Positions 7,077 to 14,231 of a DNA stretch of 16,998 nt are shown here, piece by piece. Each line of letters starts with the position of its first letter. Position 1 is the stretch's first letter. Source of the DNA: Candidatus Bipolaricaulota bacterium (GTDB lineage: Bacteria > Bipolaricaulota > Bipolaricaulia > UBA7950 > UBA9294); assembly GCA_020350845.1 (NCBI GenBank), contig CP070725.1, positions 1,167,787-1,184,784 on the forward strand, read 5' to 3'. A program made the position numbers and the translations under genes. The notes under the pieces are model-generated. The model was not told the origin of the DNA and ran no database searches. It was given only the letters and a program-made list of their open reading frames with translations.

Positions 7077-7105
7077 TTGCCGCCGTCACGACACCGGAGT
7101 ACGTT
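7077..7105 (+). promoter_or_regulatory. Promoter candidate for the dephospho-CoA kinase gene, possibly leaderless
   Basis: TTGCCG (7077-7082), a 17-base spacer and TACGTT (7100-7105), ending 8 bases before the ATG at 7114. The gene has no Shine-Dalgarno sequence, so a start site at or just before the ATG would make a leaderless message. The -35 is identical to the nadE candidate. The -10 is weak. Confidence 0.3.
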
Positions 7106-7113
7106 GACATGCT

Positions 7114-7716
7114 ATGAAGGTCGTCGGTCTTGGGGGCCCGCCGGGAAGCGGCAAGAGCGCCGTCGCCGGGAAGCTTGCACAGCGTCCGCGCACGGCCTGG
7201 GTCGAGCTCGATCGCGTGGCGTGGGACTGCTACCGCCCCGGAAGCGACACCTTCCACCGCTTGGCGGAACGCTTCGGGGAGTCGATCCTCTCCGCGGACG
7301 GGACGATCGATCGTGCGCGACTGGCGGAGGCCGCATTCGCCTCGGACCGTTCGCAGGGTGATCTCGAGGCGATCGTCCATCCCGCGGTGACCGCCGCGCT
7401 ACGGCGCCTGATCGAGGAGCGCCGCGCAGGGGGAGACGAGCTTCTTCTCGTGGAGGGCGCCCTCCTTGGGATCTCCGCGGCCGTCGACTACGCGCTGTTC
7501 GACGTCGTCCTCTGGCTCGACGCCGACGAAGCCGTACGCCGCGATCGGCTCGCCCGCGAGGGTCGCCGCGAGCATGCCCGCCGGTGGACGGAGCGCGCGT
7601 TCGTCATCCCGGTCCGCAGGATCGACGCGGCACGGCCCCTGGGCGATGTCGCCGCGGCGATTCGCAAGGAGATCTCACGGCTCGCGGCGAGCGCGGATGG
7701 GAGTGGGGACCGCTAG
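7114..7716 (+). CDS. coaE: Dephospho-CoA kinase family protein, divergent C-terminus
   Basis: 200 residues, the usual size for CoaE, which phosphorylates the ribose 3'-hydroxyl of dephospho-CoA in the last step of coenzyme A synthesis. The P-loop is GPPGSGKS (8-15). Asp33 in ELDRVAW fits the family's acidic motif after strand 2. The stretch RFGESILSADGTIDRARLAE (53-72) and LEAIVHPAV (84-92) are the best family signatures. After that it diverges: the usual PLLFE becomes EGALLGIS (114-121), and the Q-M-P...K...A-D...I-x-N region near the C-terminus cannot be found. It is either a diverged CoaE or a related P-loop kinase of other specificity. No ribosome site is seen. Convergent with the IclR gene; the stop codons share CTAG at 7713-7716. 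Confidence 0.75.
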   Translation: MKVVGLGGPPGSGKSAVAGKLAQRPRTAWVELDRVAWDCYRPGSDTFHRLAERFGESILSADGTIDRARLAEAAFASDRSQGDLEAIVHPAVTAALRRLIEERRAGGDELLLVEGALLGISAAVDYALFDVVLWLDADEAVRRDRLAREGRREHARRWTERAFVIPVRRIDAARPLGDVAAAIRKEISRLAASADGSGDR

Positions 7717-8474
7717 CCGGGGCGGTACTTCGAGATGTCGCCGGTGATCTCTTGTGCCGTGTTCACGACCCACTCGATCGTCTTCTTGCGGCGTTCGCCT
7801 TCGAGGCGATGACGTGGGGCGGAGACGCTCAGCGCCGCGATGATCCGGCCTGCCTCCGAGAAGATCGGAGCGCCGATCCCGTAGGTGCCACGAAGGACTT
7901 CACCGTCGCTCTCGGCATAGCCCTGTGCGCTGATCCTCCGGAGCTCCCCGCGAAGCAGCTCGGGATCGGTGATGGTTGTCTCCGTGAAGCGCTCGAGACC
8001 GACGCTCTGGAGAATCTCCTTCTGATCCTCGGGATCGACGTACGCGAGGAGCGTCTTTCCCGACGTCCCGGCATGCAGCGGGAAGACCGCCCCCAGTTCG
8101 TGGGATACGCGCAGGGCGTGGTGCCCCTCCACCTTCTCCAGGCAGATCCCTTCGTGCTGGCGGAGCGCCGAGAGGATGACGGTCTCACCGCAGCGGCGAG
8201 AGAGTGATACCATCCGCGGCAGGGAGACCTGGCGCACGCCGGGACGCGCTACGGCGCCCGACCAATCGAGGAGTCTCGTTCCCAGGCGATAGCTTCCGGC
8301 GACCGGGTCCTGCTCGAGGAGCTGGTGCTGCTTCAGCGTCGCCACGTAGCGATAGGCCGTGCTCAGGGGGAGCCCCATCCGCTCGGCGATCTCGGCGACT
8401 CCGAGCGGCGCTCCGACCTCCGCGAGCAGGTCCAGGATCGCGATCCCCTTCTCCAGCGTGTTGAGCGTCCCCAC
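7713..8474 (-). CDS. IclR-family transcriptional regulator
   Basis: 253 residues from GTG at 8474, chosen because GGAGG lies 5 bases upstream; a GTG two codons earlier (8480) overlaps that site. IclR proteins bind operators as dimers or tetramers and respond to small molecules, often sugar-acid or aromatic catabolism intermediates. The winged helix covers about 3-65 (LEKGIAILDLLAE, then IAERMGLPLSTAYRYVATL as the helix-turn-helix, then SYRLGTRLL). The effector-binding GAF-like domain follows (about 80-250), with LHAGTSGKTLLAY and the typical GYAESDGEVLRGTYGIGAPI. The target is unknown. The nearest same-strand unit upstream is the FucI-like/DUF3467 pair, a candidate target by proximity only. 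A good promoter lies 35 bases upstream (8509-8537). Confidence 0.93.
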   Translation of the reverse strand: MGTLNTLEKGIAILDLLAEVGAPLGVAEIAERMGLPLSTAYRYVATLKQHQLLEQDPVAGSYRLGTRLLDWSGAVARPGVRQVSLPRMVSLSRRCGETVILSALRQHEGICLEKVEGHHALRVSHELGAVFPLHAGTSGKTLLAYVDPEDQKEILQSVGLERFTETTITDPELLRGELRRISAQGYAESDGEVLRGTYGIGAPIFSEAGRIIAALSVSAPRHRLEGERRKKTIEWVVNTAQEITGDISKYRPG

Positions 8475-8508
8475 AGACACCTCCGTGGCGTCCCCTTCCC
8501 ACTATGCG

Positions 8509-8537
8509 ATTATCTGTTCCCGGACTGCGAGACGCAA
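8509..8537 (-). promoter_or_regulatory. Promoter candidate for the IclR regulator
   Basis: On the minus strand TTGCGT (8537-8532), a 17-base spacer and GATAAT (8514-8509), which matches the -10 consensus at five of six bases. The predicted start site near 8502 leaves a leader of about 28 bases carrying the GGAGG site. TTCCC is repeated at 8496 and 8517 (plus strand) on either side of the -10; no clear IclR palindrome is visible. Confidence 0.5.
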
Positions 8538-8695
8538 CGGGCGGTGCGCTCGATTCAGACCCTGCGCATAGAGCCTTCGGCAGGAGCCGAGCCTGGAGAA
8601 CGGTCACCGCCACCGTTGCGGCGAGCGACGGAAGCGTGCCGCCGGGGTCACCGCGTGGCGGGTCGGGGATCGCCGCCCAAGATCACGGAGGGGCC

Positions 8696-9085
8696 TTATT
8701 CGAGCTTCGCCGGGAGGATGATCTGCCCGTAGTTCTTCTCGTATCGCTGGATGTTCTCGCCGATCGCCTGGTAGAGGCGCTTCATGTGGCCCGGATTGAG
8801 GATCACCCGCGAAACGAGCAGCGCTTGGTCGCTCTTGGCCGTCTGCGTCTGGGGATCGACGAACAGGAAATCGACGATGAACTCCTCCTTGCGATGGGAG
8901 ATCAGCGCCAGATTCGCGTACGTTCCGCGACGGGCTTCGTTGTCGGCAGCAACTTGCATCTGTCGTTCAGGCATGGACGGCAGCACCTCCGCTTCGACAT
9001 GATGGTAGCCCTCGTCCGAAGAGGCGGCAACGTGCGCCGTGGCTCCGGCGGCGGCCCCCGGAACGGACCGCGCGGCATCCGTCAC
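8696..9085 (-). CDS. DUF3467 domain protein
   Basis: 129 residues if it starts with the GTG at 9085. That GTG overlaps the stop of the upstream FucI-like gene by one base (TAGTG), which suggests translational coupling. The conserved part is 43-122: MQVAADNEARRGTYANLALI, then HRKEEFIVDFLFVDP, then VSRVILNPGHMKRLYQAIGE and NIQRYEKNYG. This is the DUF3467 pattern, a small domain found widely in bacteria and archaea with no known biochemical role. The first 37 residues are Ala/Ser/Gly-rich and may not be translated. An ATG at 8974 starts just before the domain, with GGAGG 11 bases upstream (long spacing), and gives 92 residues, the more usual family size. No signal peptide or membrane segment. 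Confidence 0.8.
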   Translation of the reverse strand: MTDAARSVPGAAAGATAHVAASSDEGYHHVEAEVLPSMPERQMQVAADNEARRGTYANLALISHRKEEFIVDFLFVDPQTQTAKSDQALLVSRVILNPGHMKRLYQAIGENIQRYEKNYGQIILPAKLE

Positions 9086-10299
9086 TAGCTGTGAAGGTAG
9101 CGGTTGAAGAAGCGGCGCAGCGTGTCGCCGTGATGTCCGGGAAGGACCACGTGGTGATTCCCGAGAGGGGCCACGAGAAGGTCGCCGAGTGGGCTCGTGG
9201 AGACCACCAGAATCTCCGTCCGGCAGCGATCATCGCGCGGCCGCGCATCTCCCACGACGCCTTCCCTCAGGAAGAGGTGATCGAGGCGCTCGCCGCCGAG
9301 CCGGAACAACGTGCACGGACCGGCAGCGAGGAAGGCCTGGATTCCGATGCCGTCTCTGCACTCGTCGTGTGTGCCTACGGCGTATTCGCGGGCGATCGAG
9401 AGCGGGCAGCTGGAGTGGGCGACGAGCACCTCATTGCGCTCCGTATCGACGGACGCGATGTTCCCCATGAACGCTGCGCCGCCACCGAGAAGGCGAGCGA
9501 TCACCAGACTGAACAGGCTCTGCATGTCCCCTTCGCAGGATGTCGGGATCTCCTCGTCGTTGAGGCGCGACAACGCGTAGCAGCCCGTGGCTCCGGGCTC
9601 GGCGCCGAGGTCGGTGCAGCGAAGCGAGCACGCCGCCAGACGGTGCTCGTCGACAAGGGAGCGAAGCGCCTCGTAGATCGCGACTCCACGCTCGACCGCC
9701 TCCCCCGACGCGTCGCTCTTCCCCCGAGCCCGCTCGAGGAACCGACTGACGTCGGAGCGCTTGGGGACGGCCGCCTCGGCGCGGCGGAGGAGTTCCTCCT
9801 TCGGGATCTGGATGATCTCGATCCCCAAGCGACCCTTGAGGAACGCGCGGTCCACATCGCTCGCCACCGGCCCCGCACCCCCTTCGCCGATCACCCCCAC
9901 CCGACTGAAGCGGAGTCGCTGCCAGCTGTCCGCAATCCGTGCCTCGCGGCCGAGCTCGAGCGCGATCTGCTCCGGCGTGCCGAAGAGAATGCGTCCGTCA
10001 CCTCCGTCCTGCCGGACCCTGGCAAGTGCCTCGAGCGCAGCGGGCAACGAGTCGAACTCGGCGTGGGCGACGAGAAGGGTCGGCGCGGGCAGGCGACTGA
10101 CGAGCTTCAGCACCTCCCGCTCGACGTCCCCGGTCATGACGAGGACCGCCGTCACACCGCCTTCCGTCGGCTGATCGACCTCGGCCAGCGGAACGGGGAG
10201 TGCGGCGGCGATACCGTCCAGGAGTTGCTTCTTCCGTCGTTCCACGTCGGCCGGGTCGTGACGGGTGGAGGCCCGCACGACGACTTGGATCCTGTCCAT
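9085..10299 (-). CDS. Short FucI/AraI-fold protein (L-fucose/L-arabinose isomerase-like)
   Basis: 404 residues. The C-terminal half matches the pattern of L-fucose/L-arabinose isomerase-like proteins, which interconvert aldose and ketose sugars with a divalent metal: YALSRLNDEEIPTSCEGDMQ (241-260; Glu256 and Asp258 are metal-ligand candidates), LLGGGAAFMGNIASVD (270-285), VLVAHSSCPLS (291-301), THDECRDGIGIQ (310-321), CTLFRLGGERLD (329-340) and PLGNHHVVLPGHHGD (378-392). The N-terminal half is far shorter and more divergent than in E. coli FucI (about 590 residues). The true substrate is unknown and an unrelated role on the same fold is possible. No Shine-Dalgarno site precedes the ATG; a TAGCAT ends 6 bases upstream of it. 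The gene overlaps the DUF3467 gene downstream. Confidence 0.75.
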   Translation of the reverse strand: MDRIQVVVRASTRHDPADVERRKKQLLDGIAAALPVPLAEVDQPTEGGVTAVLVMTGDVEREVLKLVSRLPAPTLLVAHAEFDSLPAALEALARVRQDGGDGRILFGTPEQIALELGREARIADSWQRLRFSRVGVIGEGGAGPVASDVDRAFLKGRLGIEIIQIPKEELLRRAEAAVPKRSDVSRFLERARGKSDASGEAVERGVAIYEALRSLVDEHRLAACSLRCTDLGAEPGATGCYALSRLNDEEIPTSCEGDMQSLFSLVIARLLGGGAAFMGNIASVDTERNEVLVAHSSCPLSIAREYAVGTHDECRDGIGIQAFLAAGPCTLFRLGGERLDHLFLREGVVGDARPRDDRCRTEILVVSTSPLGDLLVAPLGNHHVVLPGHHGDTLRRFFNRYLHS

Positions 10300-10305
10300 G
10301 CGCCG

Positions 10306-10334
10306 ATGCTAGGCGGGACTCCCGAGCGGGCCGA
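10306..10334 (-). promoter_or_regulatory. Weak promoter candidate for the FucI-like gene
   Basis: Minus-strand TAGCAT (10311-10306) ends 6 bases before the ATG at 10299, with a poor -35 (TCGGCC, 10334-10329) 17 bases upstream. Listed mainly because the position repeats the arrangement seen at nadE, where no ribosome site is present either. Confidence 0.22.
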
Positions 10335-10460
10335 TGGAAGCGCGGGTCGGGATTCCGGACACCGGTCACGCCGTCGACTCCTCGGGGACAGGAGCCGAGG
10401 GCGCCCCGTTCCCGTCGATAGGTTCGTCCCGGGGAGGACGCGGCGTGAAGATGTCCACGC

Positions 10461-10491
10461 TCGGCAAGGCCGACAGGACGCCGAGTATAAT
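10461..10491 (+). promoter_or_regulatory. Promoter candidate for the MscS-like channel gene
   Basis: A perfect TATAAT stands at 10486-10491. The best -35 is TCGGCA (10461-10466), four of six bases with a long 19-base spacer. A start site near 10498 would exclude all upstream in-frame starts and leave a leader of about 25 bases before the ATG at 10523. Confidence 0.4.
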
Positions 10492-10522
10492 GGCCGTCAT
10501 CCCTCGCGGGGACGGTGATGCG

Positions 10523-11581
10523 ATGACGTTTCCTCAGCGCACGCTCTACAACAACGCAGTCTGGCAGTGGATCCTCGCCGGCGCTGTCGTGGTCTTCGTG
10601 GCCGCGGTCCTGTGGGTGTTCACGCGGTTGCTTCTGAGACGGCTCTCGCGGTGGGCGGAGCGCACGCCGGGAAGGCTGGACGACCTCATCGTCGATCTCC
10701 TCGGCAAGACGAAGCTCCTCTTCCTCATGGTCGTCTCGCTCTACGCCGGGTCCCTCGCCGTCGATCTGCCCGACATCGCCGAGCGCGTCCTCGGCGCGCT
10801 ATCGATCATCGCGCTCCTCGTTCAGGCGGGATTCTGGGGCAACGGACTGATCACCTTCTGGATCGCGCGCTCGGTACGGCGTCGGCTGGAAGAGGACGCC
10901 GCCACCGCGACCTCGCTCGCCGCCCTCGGCTTCCTCTCCAAGATCGTCCTGTGGGGCATCGTCCTTCTCGTGGCGCTGGACAACATCGGCGTGGACATCA
11001 CCGCCCTCATCGCGGGCCTCGGGATCAGCGGGATCGCCATCGCCCTCGCCGTCCAGAGCATCCTTGGCGACCTCTTCGCTTCGCTGTCGATCATCGTCGA
11101 CAAGCCGTTCGTCATCGGAGACTTCATCATCGTCGGGGAGCTCTTGGGCACCGTGGAGCGTGTCGGATTGAAGACCACGCGCGTGCGCAGCCTCTCCGGC
11201 GAACAGATCATCTTCTCCAACAGCGACCTGCTCGCGAGCCGCATCCGTAACTACAAGCGGATGCACGAACGGCGCATCGTGTTCAGCGTCGGGGTGACCT
11301 ACGAGACACCTCACGAGAAGCTCGACGCCATTCCCGGCTACTTGCGCGAGGCGGTAGAGGCCCAGTCCGCGGTCCGATTCGACCGGGCGCACTTCAAGTC
11401 GTTCGGGGCCTTCTCGCTCGACTTCGAGACCGTGTACTACATGCTCGTTCCCGACTACAACGAGTACATGGACGTCCAGCAGGCGATCAACCTCGCCATC
11501 GTCGAGCGCTTCGCGGACGAGGAGATCGAATTCGCCTACCCGACGCAGACGCTTCACGTGCACAGGGACGCGGCGCTATAG
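10523..11581 (+). CDS. MscS-family small-conductance mechanosensitive channel
   Basis: 352 residues from ATG 10523; the frame is open back to 10334, but the upstream part is not family-like and the TATAAT promoter would exclude it. MscS channels open under membrane tension to release solutes during hypo-osmotic shock. Transmembrane helices are visible at about 13-37, 64-82 and 92-114, another at 137-153, and the pore-lining helix at 158-190 (ITALIAGLGISGIAIALAVQ followed by SILGDLFASLS). The cytoplasmic beta domain begins VDKPFVIGDFI (192-202), with the conserved FSNSDLLASRIRNY (231-244). The vestibule ends with the typical YPTQTLHV (339-346). E. coli MscS has 286 residues; the extra length here is N-terminal. 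Convergent with the DUF401 permease gene, stop codons in CTATAG. Confidence 0.93.
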   Translation: MTFPQRTLYNNAVWQWILAGAVVVFVAAVLWVFTRLLLRRLSRWAERTPGRLDDLIVDLLGKTKLLFLMVVSLYAGSLAVDLPDIAERVLGALSIIALLVQAGFWGNGLITFWIARSVRRRLEEDAATATSLAALGFLSKIVLWGIVLLVALDNIGVDITALIAGLGISGIAIALAVQSILGDLFASLSIIVDKPFVIGDFIIVGELLGTVERVGLKTTRVRSLSGEQIIFSNSDLLASRIRNYKRMHERRIVFSVGVTYETPHEKLDAIPGYLREAVEAQSAVRFDRAHFKSFGAFSLDFETVYYMLVPDYNEYMDVQQAINLAIVERFADEEIEFAYPTQTLHVHRDAAL

Positions 11582-12760
11582 CACCAGCAGCCCGACCCCG
11601 AGCGTCACGGCAACGGCGACAGCCACCGGCAGGGCCATCCTCCGGAGGAATGCCGTCAACGGGGTGCCGAAGTACTGCAGCGACACCGAGACGCAGGGGT
11701 GGATCGGAGAGACGAGGAAGCCGAGGAAGACGGCGAAGTACGCGACCGCGAAGACCGCCGGCGTCATCCCGGCGTGTGTGGTCAGGTAGATCGGCACAAG
11801 AATCGACATCGGAGCCTGAACGCGGCCCGTGATCACCCCCAGCAGGAACCCGATGACCACCATGAGAAGGACCACGGGAAGGTGAAGCGCCGCGATCGCC
11901 TCCGGAGCCCCGGAGGACTTGAAGACATTCAGGAAGGCGAACATCGCAAGGATGATCAGGGCGTACTTCCACGGCCTCATCCTGAGAAAGACCGCTCCCA
12001 CCTCCCTTGAGCGCACCCGCCCGATGCGAATCGCGAGCAGGAGGCTGACGATGACGCCCGCCGCTGTCCCGATCTCCGCGTACGGCAGAGCGAGGACGAG
12101 CTTCAACAGCACGTCAAGCCCGGGCGCCGCGAGGATGACCGCCAACGGGACGAGCAGCCCGCGCAGCGAGAAGGACCCAGCGTGCGTGAGCCTGCCGTCG
12201 GCGCGGCGGAGGAGGAAGAGATACCCCAGGACGAGCATCAGCAGGAACGCGGGGGCGAGTGCGGGGATCACCTGGTAGACCGTGAGCGAAGCGATCTTCG
12301 CCGACGCGATGAGCGCTGCCCCCAAAGGGTAGATAGGTAGAAAGGTATGCCGGAACCACACGTTCGCGGCGGCCTTCAGGTCGGAGTCCATGTGGCCCGC
12401 GCCGCGCTCGATCATCGGTGCGGAGAGCAGCGTGCCCCCGGGCATGGGAAGCATCCCGAGAAGTGCCGGTGCCGTCGCAAGGAAGGGGCGAATTCCCATC
12501 CGCAGGTTTGCCACCAGCCGCGCCATTTGCCCCGAGATCTCCATCACGCCACCGATCATCGGGATCAGCCCCACGACGAAGGCAAGGAGCCAGACCGCGG
12601 GATCGGAGAAGGTGATGCGAAGCGCATCGAGAGCGGCCCGGCCGTCGAGGGTGAATGCTGCGAGGACTACGGACGCCACGGCCATCCCGGCGGCGAGATC
12701 TCGGCGGGAGACGGCGAGAAGGAGCACCATCGCAAGCGCGAAGCCGACCCACAGCAGCAT
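11576..12760 (-). CDS. DUF401 family integral membrane permease
   Basis: 394 residues from ATG 12760, chosen for the GGGGAGAGGTG site just upstream; the frame is open to 12961 but that part is Arg/Pro/Ser-rich. The protein is almost entirely hydrophobic, with about ten membrane segments, for example 2-17, 24-38, 55-72, 93-116, 142-160, 165-185, 202-225, 229-246, 265-281 and 294-311. Family signatures are LLGMLPMPGGTLLSAPMIE (100-118) and the C-terminal SPIHPCVSVSLQYFG (351-365), reminiscent of the ion-transporter (GntP/DctM-like) superfamily motifs. DUF401 members are presumed carriers of organic acids or ions; the substrate is unknown. It is divergent from the CQLG repeat gene, with a perfect palindrome between them. 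Confidence 0.85.
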   Translation of the reverse strand: MLLWVGFALAMVLLLAVSRRDLAAGMAVASVVLAAFTLDGRAALDALRITFSDPAVWLLAFVVGLIPMIGGVMEISGQMARLVANLRMGIRPFLATAPALLGMLPMPGGTLLSAPMIERGAGHMDSDLKAAANVWFRHTFLPIYPLGAALIASAKIASLTVYQVIPALAPAFLLMLVLGYLFLLRRADGRLTHAGSFSLRGLLVPLAVILAAPGLDVLLKLVLALPYAEIGTAAGVIVSLLLAIRIGRVRSREVGAVFLRMRPWKYALIILAMFAFLNVFKSSGAPEAIAALHLPVVLLMVVIGFLLGVITGRVQAPMSILVPIYLTTHAGMTPAVFAVAYFAVFLGFLVSPIHPCVSVSLQYFGTPLTAFLRRMALPVAVAVAVTLGVGLLVL

Positions 12761-12825
12761 GCCACACCTCTCCCCAGACGCTGAGTAGAGTCGAAGGCTA
12801 CTGCGATCCGCCGCATCCCGCCAGC

Positions 12826-12837
12826 GCGCAATTGCGC
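12826..12837. promoter_or_regulatory. Perfect 12-bp palindrome between divergent genes, operator candidate
   Basis: GCGCAATTGCGC is a perfect palindrome lying between the start of the permease gene (12760) and that of the repeat protein (12877). Its right half supplies the TTGCGC used as -35 by the promoter candidate at 12832-12861. By symmetry its left half gives TTGCGC on the minus strand, though no good minus-strand -10 follows. Confidence 0.35.
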
Positions 12838-12861
12838 CGATCGGACCTCTCGCACCACAAT
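12832..12861 (+). promoter_or_regulatory. Promoter candidate for the CQLG repeat protein
   Basis: TTGCGC (12832-12837), an 18-base spacer and CACAAT (12856-12861). A GTG codon in frame with the gene lies 6 bases further (12868), the same geometry as at nadE; the annotated ATG is 9 bases beyond that. Confidence 0.3.
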
Positions 12862-12876
12862 GAGCCGGTGACGGCA

Positions 12877-13260
12877 ATGGAGAGCATCGAACATGCGTTG
12901 CGAGAGGTGGCACGACAGGGGACGATGCCGTGCACGACCGCGTTCGAGATCGTGGATGCACGTGGAGCCAGTCCCCTCGCGGTGGGTGAAGCCGCGACGT
13001 CCGAAGATCTGAGGATCATCCGCTGCCAGCTCGGTCTGTTCGGCTATCGAGAGTTCGGCAGCAAGGGATTGACACCGGTCGCGCTCGAAGTGCCGGGCTG
13101 GCTCGAGGAGAAGATGCAGGAAGCGCTCGTCGATGGCTCGCTTCCCTGTGCGGCCGCGTGGCAAATCGCTGACGAGAGTGGCCTTCCGCGCCTCACCGTG
13201 GCCGCGGCAGCAGAGACGCTGGGCGTGCGGATCGCGAGCTGCCAGTTGGGCTGCTTCTAG
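12877..13260 (+). CDS. Small protein of two tandem Cys modules ending in CQLG-x-F
   Basis: 127 residues from ATG 12877; the weak GGTGA upstream makes an in-frame GTG at 12868 (130 residues) equally possible. The protein is an internal duplication. Module 1 (about 6-56) has MPCTTAFEIV...PLAVGEAA...IIRCQLGLFG; module 2 (about 78-127) has LPCAAAWQIA...LTVAAAAETLGVRIASCQLGCF. In both, the two equivalent Cys are exactly 31 residues apart (19 and 50; 91 and 122); module 2 has a third, Cys126. The pattern of helices between the Cys looks like a small helix-turn-helix-type fold, so binding of DNA, a metal or a cofactor are all possible. I do not recognise a named family and give no function. Cytoplasmic: no signal peptide or membrane segment. 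Its stop shares CTAG with the convergent dehydrogenase gene. Confidence 0.75.
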   Translation: MESIEHALREVARQGTMPCTTAFEIVDARGASPLAVGEAATSEDLRIIRCQLGLFGYREFGSKGLTPVALEVPGWLEEKMQEALVDGSLPCAAAWQIADESGLPRLTVAAAAETLGVRIASCQLGCF

Positions 13261-14222
13261 CCCACCGGAGAGGGCGGAGGATCTCCGGAGAGCACGGCGA
13301 GCACGTTGTCCACCGCGAGACGCGCCATCGCGCGGCGCGTCGCCTCGGTCGCGCTTCCGAGATGCGGAGTGAGCACGACCCGCTCGTGAAGCGCGCGTAA
13401 TCCTTCGTGGACCTTCGGCTCGCGCTCAAAGACGTCGATCCCTGCGCCGGCGATATCGCCCTTCTGAAGCGCGTCGACAAGGGCCGCCTCGTCGACGATC
13501 GCTCCGCGGGCAACGTTGATCAGGAGCGCCGTCGGCTTCATCGTCCGAAGCGCATCGCGATCGATCATGTGGCGAGTCTCCTCCGTGAGCGGCACGTGTA
13601 GGGTGACGATATCGCTTTCCCGCAGGAGGCGATCCAACGGAGCGAATTCGACGCCGAGATCGTCTTCGGCCAGCGTGTTCCGCATCCGTCCGGCGTAGAG
13701 CACCGTCATCCCGAAGCCAAGCGCCGCGCGTCTCGCGACCGCGGTGCCAATCCTTCCCAACCCCACGATCCCCAGCGTGCAGCGGTGCACGTCCGTCCCC
13801 AACAGCGGCTGGCACAATCCCCAGGCGGGAAACGCCCCCGCGCGTACAGCACCGTCGCCCTCGACGACGCGCCGTGCGGTCGCGAGCAAGAGCGCGAGCG
13901 TGAGGTCCGCGGTCGCCTCGGTCAGGACATCGGGCGTGTTCGTCACCATGATGCCTCGAGCCCGAGCCGCGCGGAGGTCGATGTTCTCGTACCCCACGGC
14001 GACATTCGCCACGACGCGGAGCCGAGGCGCTCGGTCGAGCAGCGGTCCATCGATCACGTCAGTGAGCAGACAGATCAGCGCCTCGGCATCCGGGAGCTGC
14101 CGCAGGAGTTCGTCACGAGAAATGTGGCCCTCCACGAAGGCCGGAGAGATCTCGTGGCCCGCGCTCGAGAGCCGCAGCAGCTGGTCGTCGAAGAGAAACG
14201 TCGTCCGTACGACCTTTGCCAT
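13257..14222 (-). CDS. D-2-hydroxyacid dehydrogenase (glyoxylate/hydroxypyruvate reductase type)
   Basis: 321 residues. It is an NAD(P)-dependent oxidoreductase that reduces 2-ketoacids to D-2-hydroxyacids in the cytoplasm; glyoxylate or hydroxypyruvate are the likeliest substrates. The substrate-binding part has NVAVGYENIDLRAARARGI (73-91) and NTPDVLTEATADL (95-107). The nucleotide fold carries GIVGLGRIG (151-159). The catalytic triad is present at family spacing: Arg239 in NVARGAIVDE, Glu268 in DVFEREP and His287 in LTPHLGSAT. The pattern is closest to archaeal/thermophile GyaR-like enzymes. The ATG has GGAG 4 bases upstream. It begins 9 bases after the RNase HI stop, so the two genes very likely share a message. 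Confidence 0.92.
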   Translation of the reverse strand: MAKVVRTTFLFDDQLLRLSSAGHEISPAFVEGHISRDELLRQLPDAEALICLLTDVIDGPLLDRAPRLRVVANVAVGYENIDLRAARARGIMVTNTPDVLTEATADLTLALLLATARRVVEGDGAVRAGAFPAWGLCQPLLGTDVHRCTLGIVGLGRIGTAVARRAALGFGMTVLYAGRMRNTLAEDDLGVEFAPLDRLLRESDIVTLHVPLTEETRHMIDRDALRTMKPTALLINVARGAIVDEAALVDALQKGDIAGAGIDVFEREPKVHEGLRALHERVVLTPHLGSATEATRRAMARLAVDNVLAVLSGDPPPSPVG

Positions 14223-14231
14223 GCTTCTCCT

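Noticed and set aside
8602..8655. Direct repeat GGTCACCGC about 45 bases apart between the IclR and DUF3467 genes
   Set aside because: Nine bases, only two copies, in GC-rich non-coding DNA; no supporting context for an operator or attachment site.
9091..10518. 475-codon plus-strand open frame
   Set aside because: Exactly antisense to the FucI-like gene, low-complexity charged product, no ribosome site. The opposite strand has clear family motifs.
10799..11563. 254-codon minus-strand open frame opposite the MscS gene
   Set aside because: Asp/Glu/Val-rich shadow created by the codon bias of the channel gene; no motif or start signal.
12761..12961. N-terminal extension of the DUF401 permease to 12961
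   Set aside because: The extra 67 residues are Arg/Ser/Pro-rich, non-hydrophobic and overlap the divergent gene; the ATG at 12760 has a good ribosome site.
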